Shown one piece after another: positions 23,980 to 31,949 of a stretch of DNA of 64,000 nucleotides (position 1 is its first letter; the number at the start of each line of letters is the position of its first letter). The notes beneath the pieces were generated by a model, which did not search any database, was not told the origin of the DNA, and was given only the letters and a program-made list of their open reading frames with translations. Source of the stretch: JAEHDI01 sp035455185. Its GTDB lineage: Bacteria > Acidobacteriota > Terriglobia > Bryobacterales > Bryobacteraceae. The translations under genes and the position numbers were made by a program. The DNA lies in NCBI GenBank assembly GCA_035455185.1, contig DATIFQ010000543.1:26843-90842 (forward strand). Reading direction: 5' to 3'.

Positions 23980-25476
23980 TCAGACAGCATGCTCCGCCAG
24001 CTTATGTATCGCCTGGCCGATCCGCTTGAGGCAGGTTGCCCTCCCCAGCACTTCCATGGTTTCAAATAGCGGTGGCGCCGCTTTGCGGCCGCACACCGCC
24101 ACGCGGATGGGTTGAAACATCTGCCCCGCCTTGACTCCCATCGCGTTCGCTTCGTCACGCAGCCTCACTTCGAGCGCCTCGCGTGTGAAAGCGGCCGCGT
24201 CGAGGGCTTTGCCGGCACGCTGCAACGCGGCCAGGGCCATTGCCGCATTCCCCTTCTGTGGAATCAACTCAGAGGCGTCGTAGGGCGGTAGTTCGTCCAT
24301 GAAAAGGAAGTTCGCCACGGTTGCCACATCGCCGAGCGTGGTGATGCGTTCCCGGATGAGCGGAGTCACCTGAAGCATCTTTTCCCGTTCGACCTGAAAG
24401 CCGGCGGCGCGGGCGAAGGGGAGCAACCGTTCAGCGAGTTCCTCCACCGGCAGCTGACGGATGTAATGGCCGTTGAGATGATCCAGTTTGTCGTAGTTCC
24501 AGACAGCCGGCGATGCGTTCACACGGTCGAGACTGAAGCGCTCGATCAGCTCGTCGTGGCCCATGATTTCGGTCTTGTCGTCGTAACTCCACCCAAGCAG
24601 GGCGAGGTAATTGATCATCGCCTCGGGCAGGTAACCCATCTCCTCGAAGGTGCGCACGAACACGGGCAGCTTGCGCCCGTCAGGCGCTCGATCCTCGCGC
24701 TTGCTCATCTTCCCCTTTCCCGTTGGGTTCAGGATAAGCGGCAGGTGAGCCATCACCGGCGGCTCCCAACCGAAGGCGGTGTAGAGATGGATGTGAAGGG
24801 GCAGACTGTTGACCCATTCATCGCCTCGGAGGATGTGGCTGATCTCCATCAGGTGGTCATCAATGACGTTTGCCATGTGGTACGTCGGGATGCCATCGGA
24901 CTTCATCAGTACCGCATCCTGCAAATTGGCGTTCTGGAACGTGATGTCGCCGCGGATGACGTCGTGAACTGCGATCTCCCCGTCCAGCGGCAGCTTGAAT
25001 CGCACCGTGTGAGGTTCACCGGCTGCGGCTCGCCGGGCTGCTTCCTCGGGATCCAGGTTTCGGCAGAGGCGGTCATAGCCGGGGTTTAACCCCTTCCTCT
25101 GCAACTCCTTTGACACGGCTTCGAGCCGCTCCGGAGTGCAGAAACACCGGTAGGCGGCCCCGGCATCCAGCAACCGGCCGCAATGGCGCCGATAGACCTC
25201 GATGCGCTGGGTCTGAACGTAGGGACCGTAGTCGCCGCCAGCCTCCGGACCCTCGTCCCAATCGAGTCCGAGGTAGCGTAGCCCATTTAAGAGCCATGCG
25301 AGAGCCTGCGGATTGTATCTCTTCTGGTCGGTGTCCTCGATGCGAAGAATGAAACTGCCGCGGTGATGGCGGGCGAACAGGTAGTTGAACAGCGCCGTTC
25401 GAGCGCCGCCGACATGGAAATCTCCGGTTGGGCTGGGCGCGTAACGCACCCGTACAGGCTTCAACGGTGTCGTCAT
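23980..25476 (-). CDS. gltX: Glutamyl-tRNA synthetase
   Basis: GluRS charges tRNA-Glu. The 498-residue protein has VRYAPSPTGDFHVGGARTALFNYLF (HIGH region, with HVGG), LRIEDTDQKRY, and GKGKMSKREDR (KMSKS). A helical anticodon-binding C-terminus ends LKRIGQAIHKL. With glnS directly downstream, it probably discriminates against tRNA-Gln; this is inference. It lies 84 bp after rsmA on the same strand. Confidence 0.96.
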   Translation of the reverse strand: MTTPLKPVRVRYAPSPTGDFHVGGARTALFNYLFARHHRGSFILRIEDTDQKRYNPQALAWLLNGLRYLGLDWDEGPEAGGDYGPYVQTQRIEVYRRHCGRLLDAGAAYRCFCTPERLEAVSKELQRKGLNPGYDRLCRNLDPEEAARRAAAGEPHTVRFKLPLDGEIAVHDVIRGDITFQNANLQDAVLMKSDGIPTYHMANVIDDHLMEISHILRGDEWVNSLPLHIHLYTAFGWEPPVMAHLPLILNPTGKGKMSKREDRAPDGRKLPVFVRTFEEMGYLPEAMINYLALLGWSYDDKTEIMGHDELIERFSLDRVNASPAVWNYDKLDHLNGHYIRQLPVEELAERLLPFARAAGFQVEREKMLQVTPLIRERITTLGDVATVANFLFMDELPPYDASELIPQKGNAAMALAALQRAGKALDAAAFTREALEVRLRDEANAMGVKAGQMFQPIRVAVCGRKAAPPLFETMEVLGRATCLKRIGQAIHKLAEHAV

Positions 25477-25560
25477 TATGACTTACGGCCTCGGCAAGAG
25501 GGCTGTTCACAAACAGGAAAGACAGCGAGGCGTCAAATTTCAAGTATAGGGTATCGGCAA

Positions 25561-26322
25561 TCAACCTTGAGCGCGCAAGCGGCGGTAGAGAGCGGCGAGT
25601 TCGCCGACGGACAACTGTTCGGCCCGTTGCGAGGCTTCGGGTGTTCCGTCGAGTAAGGTCTTACCGAAGAGGCCGGCAAGGTTGTTTCGGATTGTCTTCC
25701 GTTTCTGGCGGAAACATTGGCCGGCAAACTCGAGGAAAGAGGACGGATCGTCTATACCCCACTGCTCGGCGACAGCGAGCGGACCAAATCGGACTACCGC
25801 CGAATCGATCTTGGGCGGCGGACGAAAGGCAGCGGCCGGAACGGTGAACAGATACTCGGGTTCCGAGGACAGGCGGGCAAGCACGGTCAGGAAACCGTAG
25901 TCGCGGGTACCGGGAATGGCGACGAGCCGAAGGGCGACCTCGCGCTGGACCAGAAATACAGCGCGCCGAAGCAACGGTCCAAGATCCAGCACCTTCCGCA
26001 GGATCGGCGAGGTAATGTAGTACGGCAGATTGCCTGCGAACACGGCCGGGCCCCACTGGGAGAGATCAGTTTCCAGGACGTCGCCGTGAACGCGTTCGAG
26101 GTTGGCGGTTCGAGCAAACTTCTCGGAGAGACGTCCAATCAGGATTGGGTCGGCTTCGATCGCCACTACCCGCGCGGCGCGCGCGAGGAGGTGCCGGGTG
26201 AGTGCACCGGTTCCCGCGCCGATCTCGATTACCAAGGGCTCCGGGTCGGGACACGCCACCTCCGCAATCCGATGCAGGACGGAATCCTTGTGAAGAAAAT
26301 GCTGGCCGAGTCTTCGCCCCAA
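25561..26322 (-). CDS. rsmA: 16S rRNA (adenine1518-N6/adenine1519-N6)-dimethyltransferase
   Basis: RsmA/KsgA dimethylates two adjacent adenines near the 3' end of 16S rRNA as a late small-subunit check. The 253 residues open LGQHFLHKDSVLHRI. They have the SAM loop EIGAGTGALTRHLL, the acidic ribose contact AIEADPILI, the catalytic GNLPYYITSPIL, and PPPKIDSAVVRF. It starts ten bases after the anti-sigma gene stop, so it is probably co-transcribed with the sigma/anti-sigma pair. Confidence 0.95.
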   Translation of the reverse strand: MGRRLGQHFLHKDSVLHRIAEVACPDPEPLVIEIGAGTGALTRHLLARAARVVAIEADPILIGRLSEKFARTANLERVHGDVLETDLSQWGPAVFAGNLPYYITSPILRKVLDLGPLLRRAVFLVQREVALRLVAIPGTRDYGFLTVLARLSSEPEYLFTVPAAAFRPPPKIDSAVVRFGPLAVAEQWGIDDPSSFLEFAGQCFRQKRKTIRNNLAGLFGKTLLDGTPEASQRAEQLSVGELAALYRRLRAQG

Positions 26323-26332
26323 CGCGCCGCCG

Positions 26333-27025
26333 TCAGCCCCGCACGTCGATCTGGGTGCGTCGGAACGTCAGGCGGAGCTTACCGGACAAAGGCTGTCCGA
26401 AGTTCGTGGCGGGCGAAAAGAGGGTGAAAAACAGGGCGTTCTCGACGATCTTGCGGCTCTCCGGATCCTTGACCCACCGCTGCCCTTTGGGGGTGGAATA
26501 GTCGACCATGCGGCCTTGCTCGTTCACAGTCAGGTCCACTACGATGTCCTCGTCGCTCAGGGTGAACGGCCCCATGCTGATAAATGCGGCCTCGGTGGAG
26601 AGGATGGTCGGCACGTCGTCCACTCTCATATTCTCCGGAGGCGCGAACACAGGCGTCATAACGGCGAACAGGACCACAGCGGATACCAGACCGCCGGCGA
26701 ACGGGAGGGCAAGCGGCCGCATGATGTTTTCGAGCCAGAGCCTGGCCGTCCCGACCAACTCACCGACGAGGCCGGCGAAGGTGCCACGACGGAGACGGCG
26801 GATCCGCTCCCGTGACGCCAGCACGGTCAGCCTGGTAGTCAAGTGATTCGGGGGAGTCCGTACCGGCAAGGCCCGCAAAGCCGATCGCATCAATTGCAGC
26901 CTTTGTGCGAGTGCGGCACAGTCCCTGCAACCGGCCAGATGCCCGGAGATGTCCACCCTTTCCCGCGCCGATACGACGTCGTCGGCGTAGGCCGAAAGGG
27001 AACGCTGAACCCTGTGGCAATTCAT
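26333..27025 (-). CDS. Zinc-finger anti-sigma factor with TonB-C-like periplasmic domain
   Basis: A membrane anti-sigma factor for the ECF sigma gene directly upstream (4-bp gap). The cytoplasmic N-terminus has the ZAS/zf-HC2 motif (NCHR near residue 3, then HLAGCRDC at about 29-36), which would hold the sigma factor. One membrane helix lies near 115-135 (LALPFAGGLVSAVVLFAVM). The C-terminal about 90 residues resemble a TonB C-terminal-type beta-alpha-beta fold (VVDLTVNEQGRMVDY...GKLRLTFRR). That domain is unusual for an anti-sigma factor and could be the signal-sensing part. Confidence 0.82.
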   Translation of the reverse strand: MNCHRVQRSLSAYADDVVSARERVDISGHLAGCRDCAALAQRLQLMRSALRALPVRTPPNHLTTRLTVLASRERIRRLRRGTFAGLVGELVGTARLWLENIMRPLALPFAGGLVSAVVLFAVMTPVFAPPENMRVDDVPTILSTEAAFISMGPFTLSDEDIVVDLTVNEQGRMVDYSTPKGQRWVKDPESRKIVENALFFTLFSPATNFGQPLSGKLRLTFRRTQIDVRG

Positions 27026-27029
27026 ACCA

Positions 27030-27716
27030 TCACTCCACAGTCTGCGGCATCAACCGGAAGGCCGGCTCAGATTCCAGCCGCGTTTCGAGTTCCCGGCGCA
27101 GCGCGTCACGACCACGCAGGATCCGTGACTTCACCGTACCGAGAGGCACCTGGAGGATCGCTGCAATTTCCTCGTAACTTAGCTCCTCCACATCACGAAG
27201 AACGACAACTGAGCGAAAGGTCGGGTTGAGGTCGGCGAGTGCCGCCTCGATCAACCCCTGCCGCTCACGATCGAGTACGTAATCGAACGGCGAGCGGCCC
27301 GAGGCCGGCAGGGTGTCACGGTAGCTGCGGCCGTGTTCGGGACAGCTTTCGAGGTCGACCTCCTGGTGACGGTGGCGGCCATTCCAGCGACAGTGGTTGT
27401 TGGTTTCGTTGACAGCAATCCGGTAGATCCACGTCTTCAAGCTGCTGTCTCCCCGGAACAAACCGATTTTTCGGAAAACCTTGAGAAACACCTCTTGCAC
27501 CACGTCGCAGGCTTCGTCGGGATCCCGGAGCAGACGGCTCACCAGGTTGAAGACCGGCTGTTGAAAGCGCTGGATCAGGGTCTCATAGGCGGCCTCCGCT
27601 CCCAGCCGCAGTCCTTCAACAAGACGTTCGTCCTCCACTGCCACGGCTGCCTCGCGTGGGGCGGCGATCTCCTCCAGGAGATCGGGAGTTTCGACACTCG
27701 CAAGCGATTCGGTCAC
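27030..27716 (-). CDS. ECF-family RNA polymerase sigma factor (1)
   Basis: A 228-residue sigma70-family ECF protein. Region 2 (about 45-110) has YETLIQRFQQPVFNLVSRLLRD, ACDVVQEVFLKVFRKI and SSLKTWIYRIAVNETNNHCR. Region 4 (about 155-205) has LNPTFRSVVVLRDVEELSYEEIAAILQVPLGTVKSRILRGR. The start is GTG at 27716, with no clear ribosome site. It is followed by its anti-sigma gene. A sigmaE-like promoter 63 bases upstream of the start suggests self-activation. Confidence 0.93.
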   Translation of the reverse strand: MTESLASVETPDLLEEIAAPREAAVAVEDERLVEGLRLGAEAAYETLIQRFQQPVFNLVSRLLRDPDEACDVVQEVFLKVFRKIGLFRGDSSLKTWIYRIAVNETNNHCRWNGRHRHQEVDLESCPEHGRSYRDTLPASGRSPFDYVLDRERQGLIEAALADLNPTFRSVVVLRDVEELSYEEIAAILQVPLGTVKSRILRGRDALRRELETRLESEPAFRLMPQTVE

Positions 27717-27779
27717 GGTAGCGCCTCAACCGGCAATTTCACTTTCAAACTACCACGATCCACTACGCCCTGCAAAAGA

Positions 27780-27807
27780 TTTGACGTCAAATGGCGGCAA
27801 AAGTTCC
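27780..27807 (-). promoter_or_regulatory. ECF (sigmaE-like) promoter before the sigma gene
   Basis: On the minus strand GGAACTT (27807-27801), a 15-base spacer, then GTCAAA (27785-27780). This matches the layout of E. coli-type sigmaE promoters (GGAACTT, about 15 bases, TCTAA/TCAAA). It lies in the 215-bp gap between bshA and the sigma gene, and probably drives the sigma/anti-sigma/rsmA run by autoregulation. The rest of the gap shows no gene. Confidence 0.6.
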
Positions 27808-27931
27808 CGTAGCACACGACGGTGCCGAAAACGGCTTGATGCCGCCCAATAGCCACTGTCGCCTGACACAGGCGCAGGCCGCCCTTCCAGTCGCGCGAAC
27901 ACATGGAACTAGTTTTGTTTTCAACCGATTA

Positions 27932-29068
27932 TCAGGATGCAACCCATCGGGAGCAGACCGCTTCGTAGTACTGTTCGTACATCGGAATCACCTGCGAACT
28001 GGCGAATTCGTTCAAAGCGGTCTCCCGCGCGGCTTGGGACATCCGCTGATGGAGTGCGCCATCGGTGAGCAGCGCCACGACGCGGGCCGCTTGTGAGGCC
28101 ACGTCGCCGACCGGTTCGAGGAAGCCGTTCACGCCGTCGGTTACGAGTTCCGGCACGCCGCCCACACGGGTGGCCACCGGCGGCACTCCGCAGGCCATCG
28201 CTTCGAGGGCCGCCAGCCCGAAAGCCTCTAGTTCGCTCGGGAGGAGCAGCACATGGGCCTGTGGGATGACACGCTCTACATGGCTCTGTTTTCCCAGAAA
28301 CGTCACGTGTTTCTCTATCGCCAATTCTCGTGCTAGAGCCTCGGCCGGACCCCGCTCCGGACCGTCCCCCACCATCAGAAGGTGCGCGGGCGTCTCCTTG
28401 CGCACTTCGTAAAGAATGCGGACACAGTCGAGCACCCGCTTCACCGGCCGGAAGTTGGAGATGTGAATCAACAGCTTGTCCCCGAGCGGAGAGTAATACC
28501 GGGCTTCGTGCCGCTCCGGCTCCGGCTGGTACATCTCGCAATTGACGAAGTTCCTGATGACCCGGATCTCATTTGTGACGCCGAATACCTCCACCGTCTG
28601 GCTGCGGAGATACTCGCTGACTGTGGTGACTCCGTCAGAACGCTCGATGGAGAACCGCGTGATAGGGAAGTACGATCGGTCTGCACCAACCAGCGTAATG
28701 TCCGTTCCGTGAAGAGTCGTGACGAACGGAAGCCGGCGCTTCGCGGCCAACATATCGCGGGCTAGCATGGCTGAGATCGAGTGAGGGATCGCGTAGTGTA
28801 CGTGCAGGAGATCCAGATTGTAGCCCTCGGCCACCTCCGCCATGCGCGAAGCAAGAGCGAGGCAGTAGGGAGGGAACTGAAAAAGTGGGTAAGTGCTGAC
28901 CTCAACCTCGTGGTAGTGGATACGCGGGATGCCTGGATCAAGCCGGATTGGATTCGCGTAGCTGATGAAGTGGACGTTGTGGCCGCGATTGGCAAGTTCT
29001 AAACCAAGCTCGGTCGCGACTATGCCGCTGCCGCCGTACGTCGGATAACAGGTGATGCCGACATTCAC
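27932..29068 (-). CDS. bshA: N-acetyl-alpha-D-glucosaminyl L-malate synthase (bacillithiol step 1)
   Basis: BshA is a GT4 glycosyltransferase joining GlcNAc from UDP-GlcNAc to L-malate, the first step of bacillithiol. The N-terminal pattern GITCYPTYGGSGIVATELG, then HFISYANPIRL, EVEVSTYPLFQFPPYCLALAS and HVHYAIPHSISA, is the BshA type. The GT4 donor region has ISNFRPVKR and PSELEAFGLAALEAMACGVPPVATRVGGVPE. The start is GTG at 29068, overlapping the upstream stop by 4 bp. bshB and bshC are not in the window. Confidence 0.9.
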   Translation of the reverse strand: MNVGITCYPTYGGSGIVATELGLELANRGHNVHFISYANPIRLDPGIPRIHYHEVEVSTYPLFQFPPYCLALASRMAEVAEGYNLDLLHVHYAIPHSISAMLARDMLAAKRRLPFVTTLHGTDITLVGADRSYFPITRFSIERSDGVTTVSEYLRSQTVEVFGVTNEIRVIRNFVNCEMYQPEPERHEARYYSPLGDKLLIHISNFRPVKRVLDCVRILYEVRKETPAHLLMVGDGPERGPAEALARELAIEKHVTFLGKQSHVERVIPQAHVLLLPSELEAFGLAALEAMACGVPPVATRVGGVPELVTDGVNGFLEPVGDVASQAARVVALLTDGALHQRMSQAARETALNEFASSQVIPMYEQYYEAVCSRWVAS

Positions 29069-30093
29069 TTCGTCAGGTTAGCATTAACCGGACGGAGAAC
29101 CGCCAAGCCGATCTGTCCGTTCAGGTTTTCGTCGGGCGAAGCGACGTTGCCGCCTCCAAACCAGACGCGGATCAGACCGTCGTCCACCTCGACTGAGGGA
29201 TCGCAGACGACTTTGGAGTTCCAGGATTGTCCGCCGGCAACTACGGGAAAGTCGTCCGCGCGCACCCATCGGACGCCATCGGGGGATCGGGCCAGACCCA
29301 AACGGCGCTGCTCATGCCGGTCACGCCCTGTATAGAGCATCCAGTAACTGCCGTGGGATGCCCAGACGGCAGGTTCTCCGAGTCCATTCTCATCGAAAGT
29401 TCCCGGAGGGCCCGGTTCGAGGATCGGGTTCGCTCGGAGTTTCTGCCATTCGACCCCGTCGAAGGAGCGGGCGATGCCAAGCCGCTGGCGGCGCGCGCGA
29501 TCCTGGCCGAGATAGTACATGTAGAATGCGCCGGCAGACTGAACGACGTACGGGTCGGCCACGCCGCGTTCGTCCCAACTGCCTCGCGGGCCCGGTCGAA
29601 GGACGGGAGCGCCTGTTTTCACCCAATGCCGCGCGTCAGTGGAACGGGCGAGTCCAATCGCCGGCCGTCGGCCCCCTTGATACCAGTAAAGGAATTGGGA
29701 ACCGGAACGGGACAAAGAACCGTTGGCTGCAATGTAATCCCCCTCCCAGGAGGCGGGATCGGGGGAGAGGACCTGGCCCAGGCGGGTCCAAACCACGCCG
29801 TCGTCCGATAGGGCCAGGCCGGTACGCCACGAACGCCCGTCGAAACCCGAGTAGAGATTCAGGTAACGATGGCCTTCCTTCACAACCGAGGGATTGAGGG
29901 CGTCAACTGCATCCCAAGCTCCGTCCGGTCCCCGTGTCAGCACGGGTTCCCTCATCGCTTCCCACCGAAATGAGGCGGAGGTACCCGGCTGGCCAAGCGT
30001 CGGCAAGGCGAAGTCGGCATAACGGCCGCAGCTGAAGGCAAACAAAGTGAGCCCAGCGGCCCCCGATGCGGCCGCTATCCGCGTGAGACTCAT
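29065..30093 (-). CDS. Five-bladed-propeller glycosidase-like lipoprotein (GH43/GH32-type fold)
   Basis: About 342 residues from ATG 30093 (MSLTRIAAASGAAGLTLFAFSCGRY). The hydrophobic stretch ends AFSC, a plausible lipobox, so it is probably an outer-membrane or periplasmic lipoprotein. The mature part has repeated blades with GxxxWDxxGVxDPYV and LGIARSxDGVEWxKL, typical of GH43/GH32/GH130-like five-bladed propellers. Possible catalytic Asp lie in DALNPSV, VADPYV and CDPSVEV, but I cannot assign an activity. The 5' end overlaps the histidine kinase gene by 4 bp and the 3' end overlaps bshA by 4 bp. These three genes are translationally coupled. Confidence 0.75.
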   Translation of the reverse strand: MSLTRIAAASGAAGLTLFAFSCGRYADFALPTLGQPGTSASFRWEAMREPVLTRGPDGAWDAVDALNPSVVKEGHRYLNLYSGFDGRSWRTGLALSDDGVVWTRLGQVLSPDPASWEGDYIAANGSLSRSGSQFLYWYQGGRRPAIGLARSTDARHWVKTGAPVLRPGPRGSWDERGVADPYVVQSAGAFYMYYLGQDRARRQRLGIARSFDGVEWQKLRANPILEPGPPGTFDENGLGEPAVWASHGSYWMLYTGRDRHEQRRLGLARSPDGVRWVRADDFPVVAGGQSWNSKVVCDPSVEVDDGLIRVWFGGGNVASPDENLNGQIGLAVLRPVNANLTK

Positions 30094-31256
30094 ACAGAGA
30101 CTCGGATTTTGAGACGAGAACCTCGACCCGGCTTGGAGTCCAGCACAAGTTCGCCTCCGAGCCCCCGGACGCGGCGCCGGATACTGCTCGGACCGAGTCG
30201 CAACTGATCGAGTTCGTCGAGAGTGTAGCATCCGGCAAACGTGAAACCCGCCCCGTTGTCTTCGACGGCGATTTCCAGTCGGGTGGGGTCGTGGGTCACG
30301 GCGACCGCCGCCCGGGAGGCGCCGGCGTGTTTCCGCACATTGTGCAACGCCTCACGGACGATTTGAAGGACCTCCATGGCGGTTGCTGGAGCGATGCTGT
30401 CAGTTCGGTCGTTACCCTCAAAAGTGACGTCTATTCCGCTGTCCTTCTGAAATTCAGCCACAATGCGCCGGATCGATACGGACAGTCCGCGCTCCTCGAT
30501 CGGTACCGGCCTCATGCCGCGGAGGAACGCCCGCATTTCCTGGACCTGGGCCTTAATGAATTCCTGGATGTCCTGAAGTTCGCTCATGCCGCCGTGAAAG
30601 TCCCGTTCGATGAGCCGGCGCAACACCTCGAGGCGCATCTGCAAGCTGACAAAGCTCTGGAGCGGGCCGTCGTGAAAATCACCGGCGATCCGCTGCCGTT
30701 CATCCTCACGGGCGGTCGCGAGACTCGATCGCAGCATGTCAGCCTCGGCGGTCCGGGCCGATAGACTCTGCCAAAGGCGCCGTTTCCGAAGCGCCAGCAG
30801 GCACGCCAGCATGCCCCCAGGCAGAATAATCCGCCAGAGGTCTCCTCCGTATGGCGGACGTGCGATCGCAAAGAACCCCGCAGAGGCCCCAACGACAATG
30901 AAAGGGTCCCACCATTCGTGCGTCACTACCGCCGACAGCAGGAGATAGACGAAGAACCCGGAAACAAGCCAGAGGGAGTGGTCTGATCCGAAACCGGCGA
31001 ATACGAGGAAGAAGATCGTGTCGGAGACGAGGCTGAGGAGGTCGCCGCCGGCCTTTCCGGCGGAGCGCCGGCTCAGCCCGGCAAGGCTGTACAGCGTAAA
31101 CGCGGCGGCCAGCACGGTCACGCCAGAACGGGCAGAGGCGGCGGAATGGAACTGTACGCCGACACTGCAGACCGCCAGCGCGAGGCGTGTCCACGCCAGA
31201 ACCCACCGCCAAGCGTCTACGTCTGCATTGTCGTTGCCAGCCAAGTTGCGAACCAT
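30090..31256 (-). CDS. Membrane sensor histidine kinase, NarL-partner type (HisKA_3)
   Basis: 388 residues. The N-terminal half has about five to six hydrophobic helices (about 15-155) with no separate sensor domain. The dimerization domain has the phosphorylated His in EDERQRIAGDFHDGPLQSFV (about 195-215). The HATPase_c domain has EVLQIVREALHNVRKHAG (N box) and EDNGAGF (G1), and ends GLGGELVLDSKPGRGSRLKI. Such kinases pair with LuxR/NarL-type regulators; none is adjacent, so it is an orphan. It heads a run of 4-bp-overlapping genes with the propeller lipoprotein and bshA. Confidence 0.88.
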   Translation of the reverse strand: MVRNLAGNDNADVDAWRWVLAWTRLALAVCSVGVQFHSAASARSGVTVLAAAFTLYSLAGLSRRSAGKAGGDLLSLVSDTIFFLVFAGFGSDHSLWLVSGFFVYLLLSAVVTHEWWDPFIVVGASAGFFAIARPPYGGDLWRIILPGGMLACLLALRKRRLWQSLSARTAEADMLRSSLATAREDERQRIAGDFHDGPLQSFVSLQMRLEVLRRLIERDFHGGMSELQDIQEFIKAQVQEMRAFLRGMRPVPIEERGLSVSIRRIVAEFQKDSGIDVTFEGNDRTDSIAPATAMEVLQIVREALHNVRKHAGASRAAVAVTHDPTRLEIAVEDNGAGFTFAGCYTLDELDQLRLGPSSIRRRVRGLGGELVLDSKPGRGSRLKIRVSV

Positions 31257-31326
31257 ACACGGGCCCGCTCGGGTGCGACCGCCCGCGCCCTACGTCAAAC
31301 CGAGAGCCCTACGCCACGGGCCCGGC

Positions 31327-31878
31327 CTATCGCCGGTAAAGGTAAAGGGTGTGACTACGACCCTCCCCGTCGTCTTCGATCTGCTCCACTTTCTCCGGAG
31401 TCCAACCGGAGAACTCAAAATCGTGTGCCACGATGCGAGTCCCCTTCTTGAGTTGTTTCTCGAGCAAGGGACGGACCTTGTCGTTGGAGGACGGCAGCAG
31501 ATACACGGTGATTAGGTCAGCCGAACTGTAGTCCTGAAGCATGATGTCGCCGTGGATGATGCGGGCAGTCTTCTGCAGGTTCAGGCTCTTGATCTTGTCG
31601 GTGCTTTGTCTCCAAAGGTCCTTGTCGAACTCGATGCCGGTGGCGTCGGCATGGAATTTCTGAGCCGCCATGATGACGATGCGGCCATCGCCACTGCCAA
31701 GGTCGAACATCTTCTCGCCTGCCTTCAGGCCGCCCAACTGTAGCATCTTGTCGACAATGGTCTCGGGCGTCGGATAGTACGGAGCCAGCGGATCGGTCTG
31801 TTCGTTCTCCTTTACCGCTTGGCCGAACAGGCCGACACAAACAATCGCGGGAAGCAGATATTTCATCGCTCTGATCAT
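31327..31878 (-). CDS. Class I SAM-dependent methyltransferase with a signal peptide
   Basis: 183 residues. The N-terminus MIRAMKYLLPAIVCVGLFGQA is a good signal peptide, followed by YYPTPETIVDKMLQLGG. The SAM-binding loop is FDLGSGDGRIVIMAAQKF, motif II-like GIEFDKDLW, and motif IV-like IIHGDIMLQDYSSADLITVYLLP. The latter resembles DOT1-like or similar small methyltransferases. SAM is a cytoplasmic cofactor, so a secreted form is odd. Either the hydrophobic start is a membrane anchor, or ATG/GTG codons further in are used. Substrate unknown. Confidence 0.8.
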   Translation of the reverse strand: MIRAMKYLLPAIVCVGLFGQAVKENEQTDPLAPYYPTPETIVDKMLQLGGLKAGEKMFDLGSGDGRIVIMAAQKFHADATGIEFDKDLWRQSTDKIKSLNLQKTARIIHGDIMLQDYSSADLITVYLLPSSNDKVRPLLEKQLKKGTRIVAHDFEFSGWTPEKVEQIEDDGEGRSHTLYLYRR

Positions 31879-31949
31879 TAGCTACCCTCGGAACCTATGC
31901 AGTGTAACCCAAAAGACGTCTGCCGGCGAAGATCCACCGCGGCAAGGAA

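Noticed and set aside
27713..27904. A 63-codon minus-strand frame between bshA and the sigma gene
   Set aside because: It spans the sigmaE-like promoter, has no ribosome site and no family pattern.
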